This document shows positions 6,548 through 13,533 of a stretch of 13,533 nt of DNA, piece by piece (the first letter of the stretch is position 1; every line of letters starts with the position of its first letter). The notes below the pieces were generated by a model. The model made no database searches, had not been told where the DNA came from, and saw only the letters and a program-made list of their open reading frames with translations. Location: assembly GCA_016932895.1 (NCBI GenBank), contig JAFGCA010000323.1, forward strand, positions 1-13,533, read 5' to 3'. The translations under genes and the position numbers were made by a program. Origin of the DNA: Sedimentisphaerales bacterium (GTDB lineage Bacteria; Planctomycetota; Phycisphaerae; Sedimentisphaerales; SG8-4).

Positions 6548-6568
6548 GAAAAAAGTGCTGCTTTTTTC
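6548..6568. terminator. A/T-rich hairpin GAAAAAAG-N5-CTTTTTTC
   Basis: Eight perfect pairs around TGCTG. Because the arms are A-run and T-run, a T-tract follows on both strands, as in weak bidirectional terminators. It lies between the minus-strand promoter at 6505-6531 and the tRNA promoter, so it may insulate the two transcription units. The stem has few G-C pairs, so termination strength is uncertain. Confidence 0.35.
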
Positions 6569-6763
6569 GGACTCTTGTGCTAAGTCGTTGCAGAACAAGG
6601 GCTAGCATGCCGCGACCGGTACACTGTCAAGCTCGTGCAGAACGCCGGGAAACGCCTGGCCCGCGGTTTAATCGCAACGCCGTGCCCGGCAACTCGGGGA
6701 AAAGAGCCTTGCGAGCGGGCTGGCGACTTTTGCCTTTCTGCCACAAGTGTTTTCCCGGAATGG

Positions 6764-6792
6764 TTGACAGATTCCCCCCAACGCGGTAAACT
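6764..6792 (+). promoter_or_regulatory. tRNA-Arg promoter
   Basis: Exact TTGACA (6764-6769), 17-base spacer, then TAAACT (6787-6792, four of six). Transcription would begin near 6799, eight bases before the tRNA. The fit in sequence, spacing and position is very good. Confidence 0.7.
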
Positions 6793-6806
6793 CACGCATA
6801 CGTAGA

Positions 6807-6880
<74 letters not shown>

Positions 6881-6921
6881 GTTTCATAAGCCATTTTCCT
6901 TAAAGGGGTAAGGGTTTTGAC

Positions 6922-6954
6922 CGGAGCCCCGCGCTCCGAAAAAGCCCGTTTTTT
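6922..6954 (+). terminator. Probable terminator after tRNA-Arg
   Basis: CGGAGC and GCTCCG (6922-6927, 6933-6938) form a six-pair GC stem around CCCGC. A second small hairpin follows directly, A5-GCCCG-T6, ending in six T at 6949-6954. The T-run does not touch the GC stem, so this is not a textbook form, but its place 40 bases past the tRNA supports a role in ending that transcript. Confidence 0.45.
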
Positions 6955-7031
6955 GCTGAGACAGGTGCTTTCACACGAGGGTAGCCGCTCGTGAGCCACT
7001 GACGATTGAAGCGGGCGGCGACTATGCTCTC

Positions 7032-7363
7032 GTAGAGCCACCATTCCTGGTCGTTGCTGCCCTCGGATGGCTGGATACGAGCGGGCATCAGCAGCCTGCC
7101 TTTGTGTTTGCCCTGGCCCAGGGTGATTCCTGATTCCGAACCGGTGGTCTGGGCAGGAATTCCATCGGGGCACCGTGTCCGACGGAATTGGGCATGATGA
7201 CAATTTCTTCTCGCGTTCAGGTTTGACCCTGGTCGCGGCTGCGCCACAGATACCCGTCCTTGGCGCGGACGACCAGGACGTCTCCGCTGAGAGAGTCCAC
7301 AATCGCGCTGCCGCCGGCATCGAGACCGACCTCTCGGGCGGGCCCCTGGGTCTTGCCGGCCGA
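7032..7363 (-). pseudogene. Decayed internal fragment of an exo-alpha-sialidase (BNR-repeat, GH33-like)
   Basis: Read on the minus strand from 7363, the frame gives VGLDAGGSAIVDSLSGDVLV and then DGYLWRSRDQGQT, ending in TGA at 7219-7217 where a Trp codon (TGG) is expected. The same frame resumes as REEIVIMPNSVGHGAP. At a run of four G/C (7167-7170) the sequence shifts one base and continues as DGIPAQTTGSESGITLGQG, then HKGRLLMPARI and NDQEWWLY, stopping matching at about 7032. This order (GGSAIVD, Y-L-W/Y-R-S-R-D-x-G-x-T, H-G-S-x-S-G-I-x-L, H-x-G-R-L-L-x-P-A-R) is typical of the first blades of bacterial sialidases, which remove terminal sialic acid. Both ends of the gene are gone, and there is one nonsense codon and one frameshift, so it cannot give a working enzyme. 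It ends about 150 bases from the tRNA. Confidence 0.66.
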
Positions 7364-7463
7364 CTATCCGCATCTGCAGCCGGCTTGTTTCCTTCCCGAA
7401 GCTTTGCGCGCTGTTCTTGGGCCTTCACGGCGATCTCGCTGTTATGGATCGCCCGTGTGCTGA

Positions 7464-7481
7464 GTCCGAGACGTCTCGGAC
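7464..7481. repeat. Perfect 18-bp palindrome GTCCGAGAC|GTCTCGGAC
   Basis: An exact 18-base inverted repeat without spacer, with TGAG (7461-7464) and CTCA (7487-7490) forming a wider outer pair. It lies about 95 bases before the GH110 promoter and about 100 bases beyond the sialidase relic. It could be a protein-binding site or the remains of an old hairpin. The rest of 7364-7574 shows no gene I can support. Confidence 0.35.
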
Positions 7482-7574
7482 GATGGCTCAGCGACGATTA
7501 TACTGCCTCCGGGGCCGAACCATAAGCGCACCTGGGACTCTCCGCCAGAGGACGGCACCGCCCGGGTGGGCCCA

Positions 7575-7603
7575 TTGACATAAGGCCGACCGTAACGTAA
7601 AGT
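7575..7603 (+). promoter_or_regulatory. Promoter of the GH110-M60 gene group
   Basis: Exact TTGACA (7575-7580), 17-base spacer, TAAAGT (7598-7603, four of six). Same architecture as the tRNA-Arg promoter in this window. It would give a leader of about 90 bases before the GH110 ATG at 7699. Confidence 0.55.
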
Positions 7604-7698
7604 TGATTCACTGCCAACGGACCCCAAAGAGGTTGAGTCGCCGGGGCCGATCGCGTTCCATGCACCGGCTCCCGATGAGCGTGTGTAGGAATGACGTG

Positions 7699-9582
7699 AT
7701 GAAATGTGTTTGCATACTGCTGGCGGTCGCTGGACTTTGCAGCCCTGCGACGGCAACGGGCCAAGCGCCCCAGAACCATGCCCCACGGGACAATGTCCCA
7801 ACGCCCAAGAGCGGCATGATCGTCAGCGTTACGGAATTTGGCGTCGAGCCTGACAGTCGAGTCAATGCCGTCAAAGGTGTTCGGGCTGCGATCCAAACCT
7901 GTCGTGAGAAAGCTTCCGCGACGCTGGTCTTCCCGAAAGGGCGGTACGATTTCTGGCCGCAACACGCGCAGGAGAAGGTCTATTATGAATCGAACTGCTA
8001 CGACAACAATCCGAAAACGTGTGCAATTCTCATTGAGGACGTCAAGGGCCTGACCATCGACGGTTCGGGAAGCGAATTCGTCTTTCACGGGCGCATACAG
8101 CCATTCACCGTCGAGCGCTGCGAATGCATAACCATTGAGAATCTGACAATCGACTGGGATGTCCCGCTGACGGCGCAAGGGAAGGTCGTCGCGGTGGCGG
8201 ACGACACCATCGACCTGGAGATCAATGGGTGCGAGTCTCCTTACGTCATTGAGAACGGCAAGATCGTCTTCGTGGGCGAAGGCTGGAAGAGCCGCTGGGG
8301 GGGCACCATTGAATTCGAAGCCGACACGCACCTGATCCCTCCGGGCGGCGGCGACGGCTGCATGCGAGGCAACAGCAACTATCGCGCCGAGGAATTGAAG
8401 CGGGGGTTGGTCCGATTGCACAATTTCAAAGGACGAAAGCCGGCCCGGGGCAATTTCCTGGTCATGCGCCACAGCTCGCGCGACCACGCGGGCATCTTTC
8501 TGCTGCACAGCAAGGACCTCGTGTTGCGGAACATCGACATGTGTCACTGCGGAGGCCTGGGAGTCCTGGCACAGTTCTCGCAAAACGTTCATCTCGACCG
8601 GTGCCACGTGCGACCCAATCCGGCCAAGGGGCGCTACCTCAGCGGCCATGACGACGGCGCGCAGATATCGAACTGCCGCGGCCTGGTCCGAATCGAGAAC
8701 TGCGAGTTCGCCGGCCTGATGGACGATCCGATCAACGTCCACGGCACCAGCGTCCGGATCATTCGCAAGACGGCGCCCAACCAGCTCGTCTGTCGATTCA
8801 TGCATAGCATGAGTGTGGGTATGCAGTGGGGACACGAGGGGGACATGATCGCCTTCATCGAGAATGAAAGCATGCATACGTTCGCGCAGGGGACCGTGCG
8901 TGCGTTCCGCCTGCTGAGCATCACCGATTTTGAACTGACGCTCGAGGCTCCCATTCCCGGCCGCCTGGCCGAAGGCGATGCGCTGGAAAACCTCACGTGG
9001 TCGCCCGACGTGGAGATTCGCAACTGCAAGTTCGGCAGTTGCCGGGCGCGGGGGCTGCTTGTGACCACTCCGGGCCGGGTGGTGATCGAAAGCAATGTCT
9101 TCGAGTCGAGCGGTTCGGCCATTCTGATCTCGGGTGACGCGAACGGATGGTACGAATCCGGCGCGGTGCGTGATGTTTTGATCCGCGGCAATACGTTCGA
9201 GGCCCCCTGCATGACGAACCTGTACCAGTTTTGCGAGGGCATCATCAGCATATTCCCGATTATCCCCGCTCCGGAGAAGGCCCCGGAGCCGTTTCACGGG
9301 AATATCCGGATCGAGGAGAACGTCTTCCACGCCTTCGACTATCCGGTGCTTTATGCCAAGAGCGTGGACGGACTGACCTTTAGCAAGAACCGGATCGTGC
9401 GGAGCACGCGCTACCAGCCCTACCATCGACGCAAGCACATGCTGAACCTGGAGTACTGCCGGCAAGTGACGATTGCCGGGAACCGGCTTGAGGGAGACGT
9501 TCTCGGCCAAGACGTGTACGTCGAGAGAATGAATCCTGCTGAAGTGACTGTTCACTCCGGGCAGAGAATGTCAGGACCTTAG
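7699..9582 (+). CDS. Secreted alpha-1,3-galactosidase, glycoside hydrolase family 110
   Basis: A 627-residue exported enzyme close to the usual length of GH110. Residues 1-22 are a signal peptide (MKCVCILLAVAGLC, then ATATGQA). The rest is a right-handed beta-helix, and family blocks are seen throughout: LVFPKGRYDFWP, LTIDGSGSEFVFHGR, TIDWDVPLTAQG, IVFVGEGWKS, RHSSRDHAGIF, GRYLSGHDDG, LMDDPINVHGTSV, ALENLTWSPDVEIRN, and APCMTNLYQFCEGIISI. The Asp pairs at 318-319 (HDDG) and 342-343 (MDDP) fall where the family's catalytic aspartates are expected. GH110 enzymes remove terminal alpha-1,3-linked galactose, as in blood-group B and linear B structures or galactans; the exact linkage preference here is not readable from sequence. 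The open frame reaches back to 7603; the ATG at 7699 is chosen for its signal peptide and an AGGA 8 bases upstream. It is the first gene of the group. Confidence 0.9.
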   Translation: MKCVCILLAVAGLCSPATATGQAPQNHAPRDNVPTPKSGMIVSVTEFGVEPDSRVNAVKGVRAAIQTCREKASATLVFPKGRYDFWPQHAQEKVYYESNCYDNNPKTCAILIEDVKGLTIDGSGSEFVFHGRIQPFTVERCECITIENLTIDWDVPLTAQGKVVAVADDTIDLEINGCESPYVIENGKIVFVGEGWKSRWGGTIEFEADTHLIPPGGGDGCMRGNSNYRAEELKRGLVRLHNFKGRKPARGNFLVMRHSSRDHAGIFLLHSKDLVLRNIDMCHCGGLGVLAQFSQNVHLDRCHVRPNPAKGRYLSGHDDGAQISNCRGLVRIENCEFAGLMDDPINVHGTSVRIIRKTAPNQLVCRFMHSMSVGMQWGHEGDMIAFIENESMHTFAQGTVRAFRLLSITDFELTLEAPIPGRLAEGDALENLTWSPDVEIRNCKFGSCRARGLLVTTPGRVVIESNVFESSGSAILISGDANGWYESGAVRDVLIRGNTFEAPCMTNLYQFCEGIISIFPIIPAPEKAPEPFHGNIRIEENVFHAFDYPVLYAKSVDGLTFSKNRIVRSTRYQPYHRRKHMLNLEYCRQVTIAGNRLEGDVLGQDVYVERMNPAEVTVHSGQRMSGP

Positions 9583-9600
9583 GATCGCCCGAGATCGTAC

Positions 9601-10071
9601 ATGCCGAACCCGCAACAAATGCTCCTCCGCAAATTCATGTTTGAAGGTTCCAACTCAGAGGAAGCCAGGTTGCTTTCGAGATCGTTGCTTACGTTGAGCC
9701 TAGCCATTGCCCTGGCCGGCGTCGCTTCCGCCGCCGGTCCCCGGACGGTTGTGTCGCCAGCCAATGCTCCCGTCAGCGTCGTATGGAATGTCCGTCATGT
9801 GATCTCGACCACCCGCCACGTCTCTCAGGGCGGCGTCAGCCTGCTCGATGAGCGTTGGGACGCCAATCACAAGGTTCCCTCCGGAAGGAGCGCCGTGGTG
9901 ATCGATGATCCCCACGTTAAAACAGTCCACCTGCGCGACGGATACTGTCTCGAAAGCGCTGAAGTTGAGGGTGCGAAAGTAGAGATTGCCAATCGAAAGG
10001 AAACCGCCACGGTCCGCATTGTTCCTACAGCAACGAAGACAGTGGCGTGGAAGGTGACGTTTTCCCGGTGA
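9601..10071 (+). CDS. Small secreted protein of unknown function between GH110 and M60 genes
   Basis: I do not recognise this family. The frame encodes 156 residues from the ATG at 9601, 18 bases after the GH110 stop. Alternative starts are the ATGs at 9619 and 9637. No start has a good ribosome site, so it may be translated by coupling to GH110. Residues 24-46 form a signal peptide (LLSRSLLTLSLAIALAG, then ASA). The mature part of about 110 residues is rich in Val, Thr and charged residues with alternating patterns (SAVVIDDPHVKTVHLRDGY, TATVRIVPTATKTVAWKVTF), suggesting a single beta-sandwich such as an accessory or binding domain. It may also be the C-terminal end of a once larger enzyme, since two neighbours are reduced that way. 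The M60 gene starts 63 bases later. Confidence 0.6.
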   Translation: MPNPQQMLLRKFMFEGSNSEEARLLSRSLLTLSLAIALAGVASAAGPRTVVSPANAPVSVVWNVRHVISTTRHVSQGGVSLLDERWDANHKVPSGRSAVVIDDPHVKTVHLRDGYCLESAEVEGAKVEIANRKETATVRIVPTATKTVAWKVTFSR

Positions 10072-10134
10072 TCCGCTCACCTGAGATGGACACCACAGGC
10101 ATGAATAACAGAGTCTAAGCAGAGGTCCCGGATT

Positions 10135-11667
10135 ATGAAGAAAGTCATTCTATCTGTCGCATTATCATTGTGGTCGCTGATTCCCTGCAACGCCGCGAAC
10201 GACATCGAGGCGTTGCGCGCCGACATGAGGTTCTTTACCGATGCCAGTTGCCGGCAGTTGCAGACGAGTGTGCAGTTGAAAGACCTGGACGGGTTTCAGA
10301 GCGACGTGCTCAAGACCGTGGCCGCCGGGATGCTGAACGGAACCTATGACAGGACCTATCGAGCCGCCCGCTACGAAGCCTATCCTTCGCCCCGCGCCTT
10401 GGGCCGCACCCTGAAACTGGGCGACGGCTTCAGCCGGTACGAGAACATTACCGGGATGTGCCTGGAACGGGGTGAACAGGTGGTGTTTGTCGGAGATACC
10501 GCCGGCAAGAGACTCTCGCTGCTGATTCCGGATTGGATGCGCAAGCCCGCCGAAGGCGTCAAACCCACGAAGGACCCCAACGGCTGGGGGCTTCACAAAC
10601 AGCGAATCGGGCTCGAACAGGGTGTGAATGTTATCGACGTGAAGAAGGGCGGAAATGTGTACGTGAGCTATTTCGACGACCATGCCGATGAAGCCCCCCG
10701 GATTTGCGTTCACTTCCCGACAGGCAAGGTCAATGGGTTCTTCGACATCGCAAAGCACACAAACGCCGATTGGGACCGCCTGCTGGACGAGGCGGTAAGT
10801 CCCATTATGGACGCCCGCGGCACACACATCCAGGTCGCCTATCCGGTGCAGTGGTTCAATGTCTATACGCGCGGCAGGGGCGTCGAACTGATCAACAATT
10901 ACGATGCCCTGCTCAACAGCCACTATACGTTGATGGGCCTCGTGAAATACCAAAAGGTACCTAAGAACCGCCTCCTGGCACGCGTAAACTTCAACTATTA
11001 CATGTTCCGCGATGGCGACGGCGTCGCGTACCTCGGCAACAAGGGGACCATGCGCATGGTGGCCGATCCAAACGTGGTGATTACCGGCGACCCCTGCTGG
11101 GGCTTCAGTCACGAGACGGGACACGTGTTGCAGATGCGCCCGCAGATGACCTGGGGCGGCATGACGGAGGTTAGCTGCAACATCTTCTCGATGTATACGG
11201 TCACCGGAATGGGCAATCGAAGTCGCCTCAAAGCCCAGAGGAATTACGCTTCAGCACGCAAGAACATCATTGAGGCCGATCCCAGGATTTCCTATCTGGC
11301 ACATGGAGATGTATTCGACCGGCTGGTTCCTTTCTGGCAGCTCCACCTGTATTTCGCTCGAAACGGCAGGCCGGACTTCTACGCCGACGTGATGGAGCAG
11401 ATGCGCCGCCGTCCGGATGCGGGCCGCGGCGACGATTCGATTCGGAACCAGTTCGAGTTCGTGAAGATCTGCTGTGACGTGGCCGAGCTTGATCTGACGG
11501 ACTTTTTTGACAAATGGGGTTTCTTCTGGGTTGGAGAGATTACGGTGAAGGACTACGGCGAATATCATTACGCGATCACGCAGCAGATGGTGGACGATGC
11601 CAAGTCGTATATCGCAGCGAAGCACTATGGCAAGCCAACGGAGGAGATCACCTTGATCGAGGACTGA
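10135..11667 (+). CDS. Secreted M60-family (enhancin-like) zinc metallopeptidase
   Basis: A 510-residue exported protease. Residues 1-21 are a signal peptide (MKKVILSVALSLWSLIPCNA). The central part has the M60 layout: a beta-rich region at about 85-200, then the catalytic domain with HETGH at 326-330 in GFSHETGHVLQM, and the third zinc ligand Glu345 in GGMTEVSCNIFS, giving the gluzincin pattern H-E-x-x-H followed by Glu after 14 residues. A helical C-terminal part (QLHLYFARNG, FFDKWGFFWVGE) completes the fold. M60 enzymes of gut bacteria and insect-virus enhancins cut mucin-type, O-glycosylated proteins. Its place after GH110 suggests combined sugar removal and backbone cleavage of a glycoprotein. 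AGAGG lies about 10 bases before the ATG. A weak five-pair hairpin (11676-11691) followed by TTCTTC lies after the stop. Confidence 0.88.
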   Translation: MKKVILSVALSLWSLIPCNAANDIEALRADMRFFTDASCRQLQTSVQLKDLDGFQSDVLKTVAAGMLNGTYDRTYRAARYEAYPSPRALGRTLKLGDGFSRYENITGMCLERGEQVVFVGDTAGKRLSLLIPDWMRKPAEGVKPTKDPNGWGLHKQRIGLEQGVNVIDVKKGGNVYVSYFDDHADEAPRICVHFPTGKVNGFFDIAKHTNADWDRLLDEAVSPIMDARGTHIQVAYPVQWFNVYTRGRGVELINNYDALLNSHYTLMGLVKYQKVPKNRLLARVNFNYYMFRDGDGVAYLGNKGTMRMVADPNVVITGDPCWGFSHETGHVLQMRPQMTWGGMTEVSCNIFSMYTVTGMGNRSRLKAQRNYASARKNIIEADPRISYLAHGDVFDRLVPFWQLHLYFARNGRPDFYADVMEQMRRRPDAGRGDDSIRNQFEFVKICCDVAELDLTDFFDKWGFFWVGEITVKDYGEYHYAITQQMVDDAKSYIAAKHYGKPTEEITLIED

Positions 11668-11765
11668 CGCCATACACGGCCTGTCAGCCGTTTCTTCGGT
11701 AGGGCAGACGCTATCCTGATCTTTGATTTAGAGGCAAGAGTTCAGTTAGAGGGAAAGAACCGGTT

Positions 11766-12016
11766 ATGAGAAAGATCATTGTGGCCATTTGTTTCGGTTT
11801 GTTCTTCGTTTTCTCACCGATTGTGCACGCCAGCCTATCGCCCAGGGCAACTGGGGCATCGGACATACCACGAATGTGAGAGTCAGAATTCATGATCGCA
11901 TCCCGTTCCTGAGCAAATTCCAGTTTGACATGGAACTATTCCATTGGCAGCCGAAACGAAAGATCGATTACGCCACGACCACCCACTGGTACGCCTTCGA
12001 TGGTGCGACAAGCAAT
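11766..12016 (+). pseudogene. Relic of a secreted GH172 (DUF2961) gene: signal peptide plus frameshifted C-terminal tail
   Basis: From the ATG at 11766 comes an intact signal peptide (MRKIIVAICFGLFFVF, then SPIVHA), after which this frame soon ends (TGA at 11877). One frame over, from about 11840 to 12016, the sequence is the C-terminal end of the DUF2961/GH172 family: RIPFLSKFQFDMELFHW, then KIDYATTTHWYAFDGATSN, matching the family's I-P-F-x-K-S-L-K-F-D-M-E-x-W-H-W ... Y-A-x-T-x-x-W-Y-x-x-x-G-A-T-S-N ending. The main catalytic part, several hundred residues, is missing. GH172 enzymes act on fructofuranose or arabinofuranose linkages. I read this as a large internal deletion that also changed frame, so no functional tail can be made. 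It follows the M60 gene by 98 bases and would have been the last member of the group. Confidence 0.7.
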
Positions 12017-12096
12017 GGACAGGTCACGGCGGAGACCGGGATGTTGTTGGCACCTGGGATGAGACCGCGTTCTTCCTTGTGGCGACAGGAGCTACC

Positions 12097-13533
12097 TCAT
12101 AACGGCTTATGCATCGGCGTTGTTTTGCCAGCAAGCCAAAGGATCTCTTCCGCGGACAAGGCTCGGCTATAAACGCGCACCTCGTCAATCAAACCATTGA
12201 ACAACTTAAAGAGCTCTCCGCTGCTATTGTCCGTGATCGCTCCGATATAGGCATTGTGTTGAGAGGTGCCGGAAAGATCATAGTCGGCGTCGATGGCCTC
12301 GCTTGCTTCCAGGTATCCGTCGATGAAAATTCGTATGGAAGTGCCTTCTCTTTGACCGATGACGCAATGCCACTCGTCATCGTTGGTCATGCTGGCCGAG
12401 TGCGCCTGTTCTTTGTTTGCATCATCATCACAGACCAGGGAGACGGCCCCCTCGTTACTCTCGCTCAAGATAAGGGCAATGCGATGGCCCCCGTCGCCGT
12501 CGCCGCCATTGCCATAGATGGTCCCCCTGTCACTTTCATCAGTCCCGGTCATGGCGGTCTTGAACCAGGCCGTCACGGCCCAATCCCCGGTGCCAAAGTC
12601 AAGCAAGGCACGATTGCCAAGGTCGACATAGCCGGCTTGACTGAGTTGAATCGCACTGTTCCCCAGTTTGCCGGGACTAACGATTTGCCCATCGGTGATG
12701 GCGCCGTGCAACCCGTTACCGGAGCTGTCGTCGGCATTGCCCTCAAAGGAGTAATGAGCGACCAGATTCGCGGTATCCGGCGCTGCCGGTGTGATGGACT
12801 CCCCGGCCCGAGCATACAGCCGGATGTCGTCAATGTAGAGCATGCCTGCGCCGCCACCGTCAACGCCAATCGTCAATTTCGTGACGTTCTGCAAATTGGC
12901 GGGTACGGTGGACAGGTCGATGTTCCACGCCTGCCATGCGGCTGTCGCGATATCAGCCGCATCAAGATCATAGTTCACCCTGGTGTTGTTGATCTTGGCA
13001 TACAGTTGCCCGGTGTTGCCGGAGGCGCCGTGGAAAGCAATGGCCAGGGTTTTGATGCCGGCGCGGGTCCAATCCCGGGGTTCATCAAATGTGCGATCCA
13101 CCTCAGAGACCGTCTTGCCGTCATTGCCGTAGTAAATCGGCGCTGACTGGACTGCCCCATGAACAATGACTTTCTCCATGATATCGCCAAACTGAGGATC
13201 GTGGCCTATATAGGACCCCGTCCCGTTGCCGGCCACTTCTACAGGAACGGTATAACCGGCGCCGTCGATCCATGTCTGGAACACACGACTGAAGGTGGTG
13301 GGATCATTGCTGTAGCTCTCAAAATCATCCACCACGAGGAACTCCCGCGTAGAGAAGGCCGCGATGTCGCCTTCCCAGGTGCCGGGAACCTCGACCTCGT
13401 TGACCTGCCAGTAGTACGTCTGTCCGAGTTGGAGGTCCAGGGCACTGGTATCATAGGCGGCATAGGGCGATCCTGCCACCGTATCGGCCAGCGTCAGGTT
13501 ATCGGGATCGCCGCCCAGATAGACATCGTGAAC
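12097..13533 (-). CDS. Large LamG-domain surface or secreted protein, C-terminal part (partial)
   Basis: The gene enters from the right edge (minus strand) and its start is outside the window; 478 C-terminal residues are visible. In order: a short segment with VHDVYLGGDPDN and LGQTYYWQVNEV (residues 2-50), a repeat-like strand pair common in planctomycete surface proteins; a beta-sandwich at about 65-245 starting at VVDDFESY and closing with GGGAGMLYIDDIRLY; and a LamG/concanavalin-like domain at about 257-468 (LVAHYSFEGNADDSSGNGLHG, then FNGLIDEVRVYSRALSAEEI). LamG folds bind glycans or proteins outside the cell. There is no sorting signal at the C-terminus, so anchoring, if any, must be elsewhere. 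It converges with the GH172 relic, with 80 bases between that relic's last recognisable codon and this stop. Confidence 0.85.
   Translation of the reverse strand, partial: VHDVYLGGDPDNLTLADTVAGSPYAAYDTSALDLQLGQTYYWQVNEVEVPGTWEGDIAAFSTREFLVVDDFESYSNDPTTFSRVFQTWIDGAGYTVPVEVAGNGTGSYIGHDPQFGDIMEKVIVHGAVQSAPIYYGNDGKTVSEVDRTFDEPRDWTRAGIKTLAIAFHGASGNTGQLYAKINNTRVNYDLDAADIATAAWQAWNIDLSTVPANLQNVTKLTIGVDGGGAGMLYIDDIRLYARAGESITPAAPDTANLVAHYSFEGNADDSSGNGLHGAITDGQIVSPGKLGNSAIQLSQAGYVDLGNRALLDFGTGDWAVTAWFKTAMTGTDESDRGTIYGNGGDGDGGHRIALILSESNEGAVSLVCDDDANKEQAHSASMTNDDEWHCVIGQREGTSIRIFIDGYLEASEAIDADYDLSGTSQHNAYIGAITDNSSGELFKLFNGLIDEVRVYSRALSAEEILWLAGKTTPMHKPL

Noticed and set aside
7498..9555. 685-codon minus-strand open frame opposite GH110
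   Set aside because: It mirrors a GC-rich coding gene in the opposite frame. The plus strand has continuous GH110 family motifs, a signal peptide and a promoter.
10165..11124. 319-codon minus-strand open frame opposite the M60 gene
   Set aside because: Shadow of M60; the plus strand carries HETGH and a signal peptide.
11676..11697. Terminator after the M60 gene (ACGGC-N6-GCCGT then TTCTTC)
   Set aside because: Only five pairs and a broken T-run; too weak to call as a separate feature.
12109..13146. 345-codon plus-strand open frame opposite the LamG gene
   Set aside because: Valine- and glycine-rich antisense of the LamG protein, with no ribosome site or recognisable family.

Overview
The window looks like a chromosomal piece of a Planctomycetota bacterium, probably Phycisphaerae-like. 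This rests on family types rather than a marker gene: a PQQ-type beta-propeller protein with the planctomycete-style 'WPRFRGP' opening, a DUF1080 tail, a GH172/DUF2961 tail, a DUF2959 lipoprotein, and a large LamG protein of the kind abundant in that phylum. Genes are GC-rich, carry good Shine-Dalgarno sites and lie on both strands.

Left part (1-1460), DNA repair: the end of a UvrD/PcrA/Rep-type helicase is followed by about 480 bases without a firm gene, then lexA, the SOS repressor. The gap holds a perfect palindrome (CATGCC-N5-GGCATG) and, from 556, a frame with strongly coding-like third-position bias that runs out of frame into lexA.

Middle left (1460-6000), secreted and signalling genes: a 60-codon relic of a DUF1080 sugar hydrolase (signal peptide joined to C-terminal tail), a secreted PQQ-type propeller protein, an FHA-domain protein, a secreted PHP-family phosphoesterase of the Sb-PDE type and a DUF2959 coiled-coil lipoprotein.

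6000-7600 is poor in genes. It holds a minus-strand promoter with a perfect TATAAT followed by about 350 bases of foldable sequence (candidate structured RNA or long leader for the DUF2959 gene), a tRNA-Arg(ACG) with its own promoter and probable terminator, and, just past the tRNA, a decayed internal piece of a sialidase with a nonsense codon and a frameshift.

Right part (7575-13533), glycan and glycoprotein degradation: a strong promoter leads into a GH110 alpha-1,3-galactosidase, a small secreted protein of unknown function and an M60 (enhancin-like) metallopeptidase, followed by a broken GH172 gene. A large LamG protein converges from the other strand and runs off the window. GH110 and M60, with the sialidase relic, suggest a locus for stripping and cutting mucin-like O-glycoproteins or similar galactose-capped material.

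The most unusual pattern is the repeated reduction of carbohydrate-active genes to short relics. Two of them (DUF1080 and GH172) keep the ribosome site and signal peptide and then jump straight to the last few dozen codons of the family.
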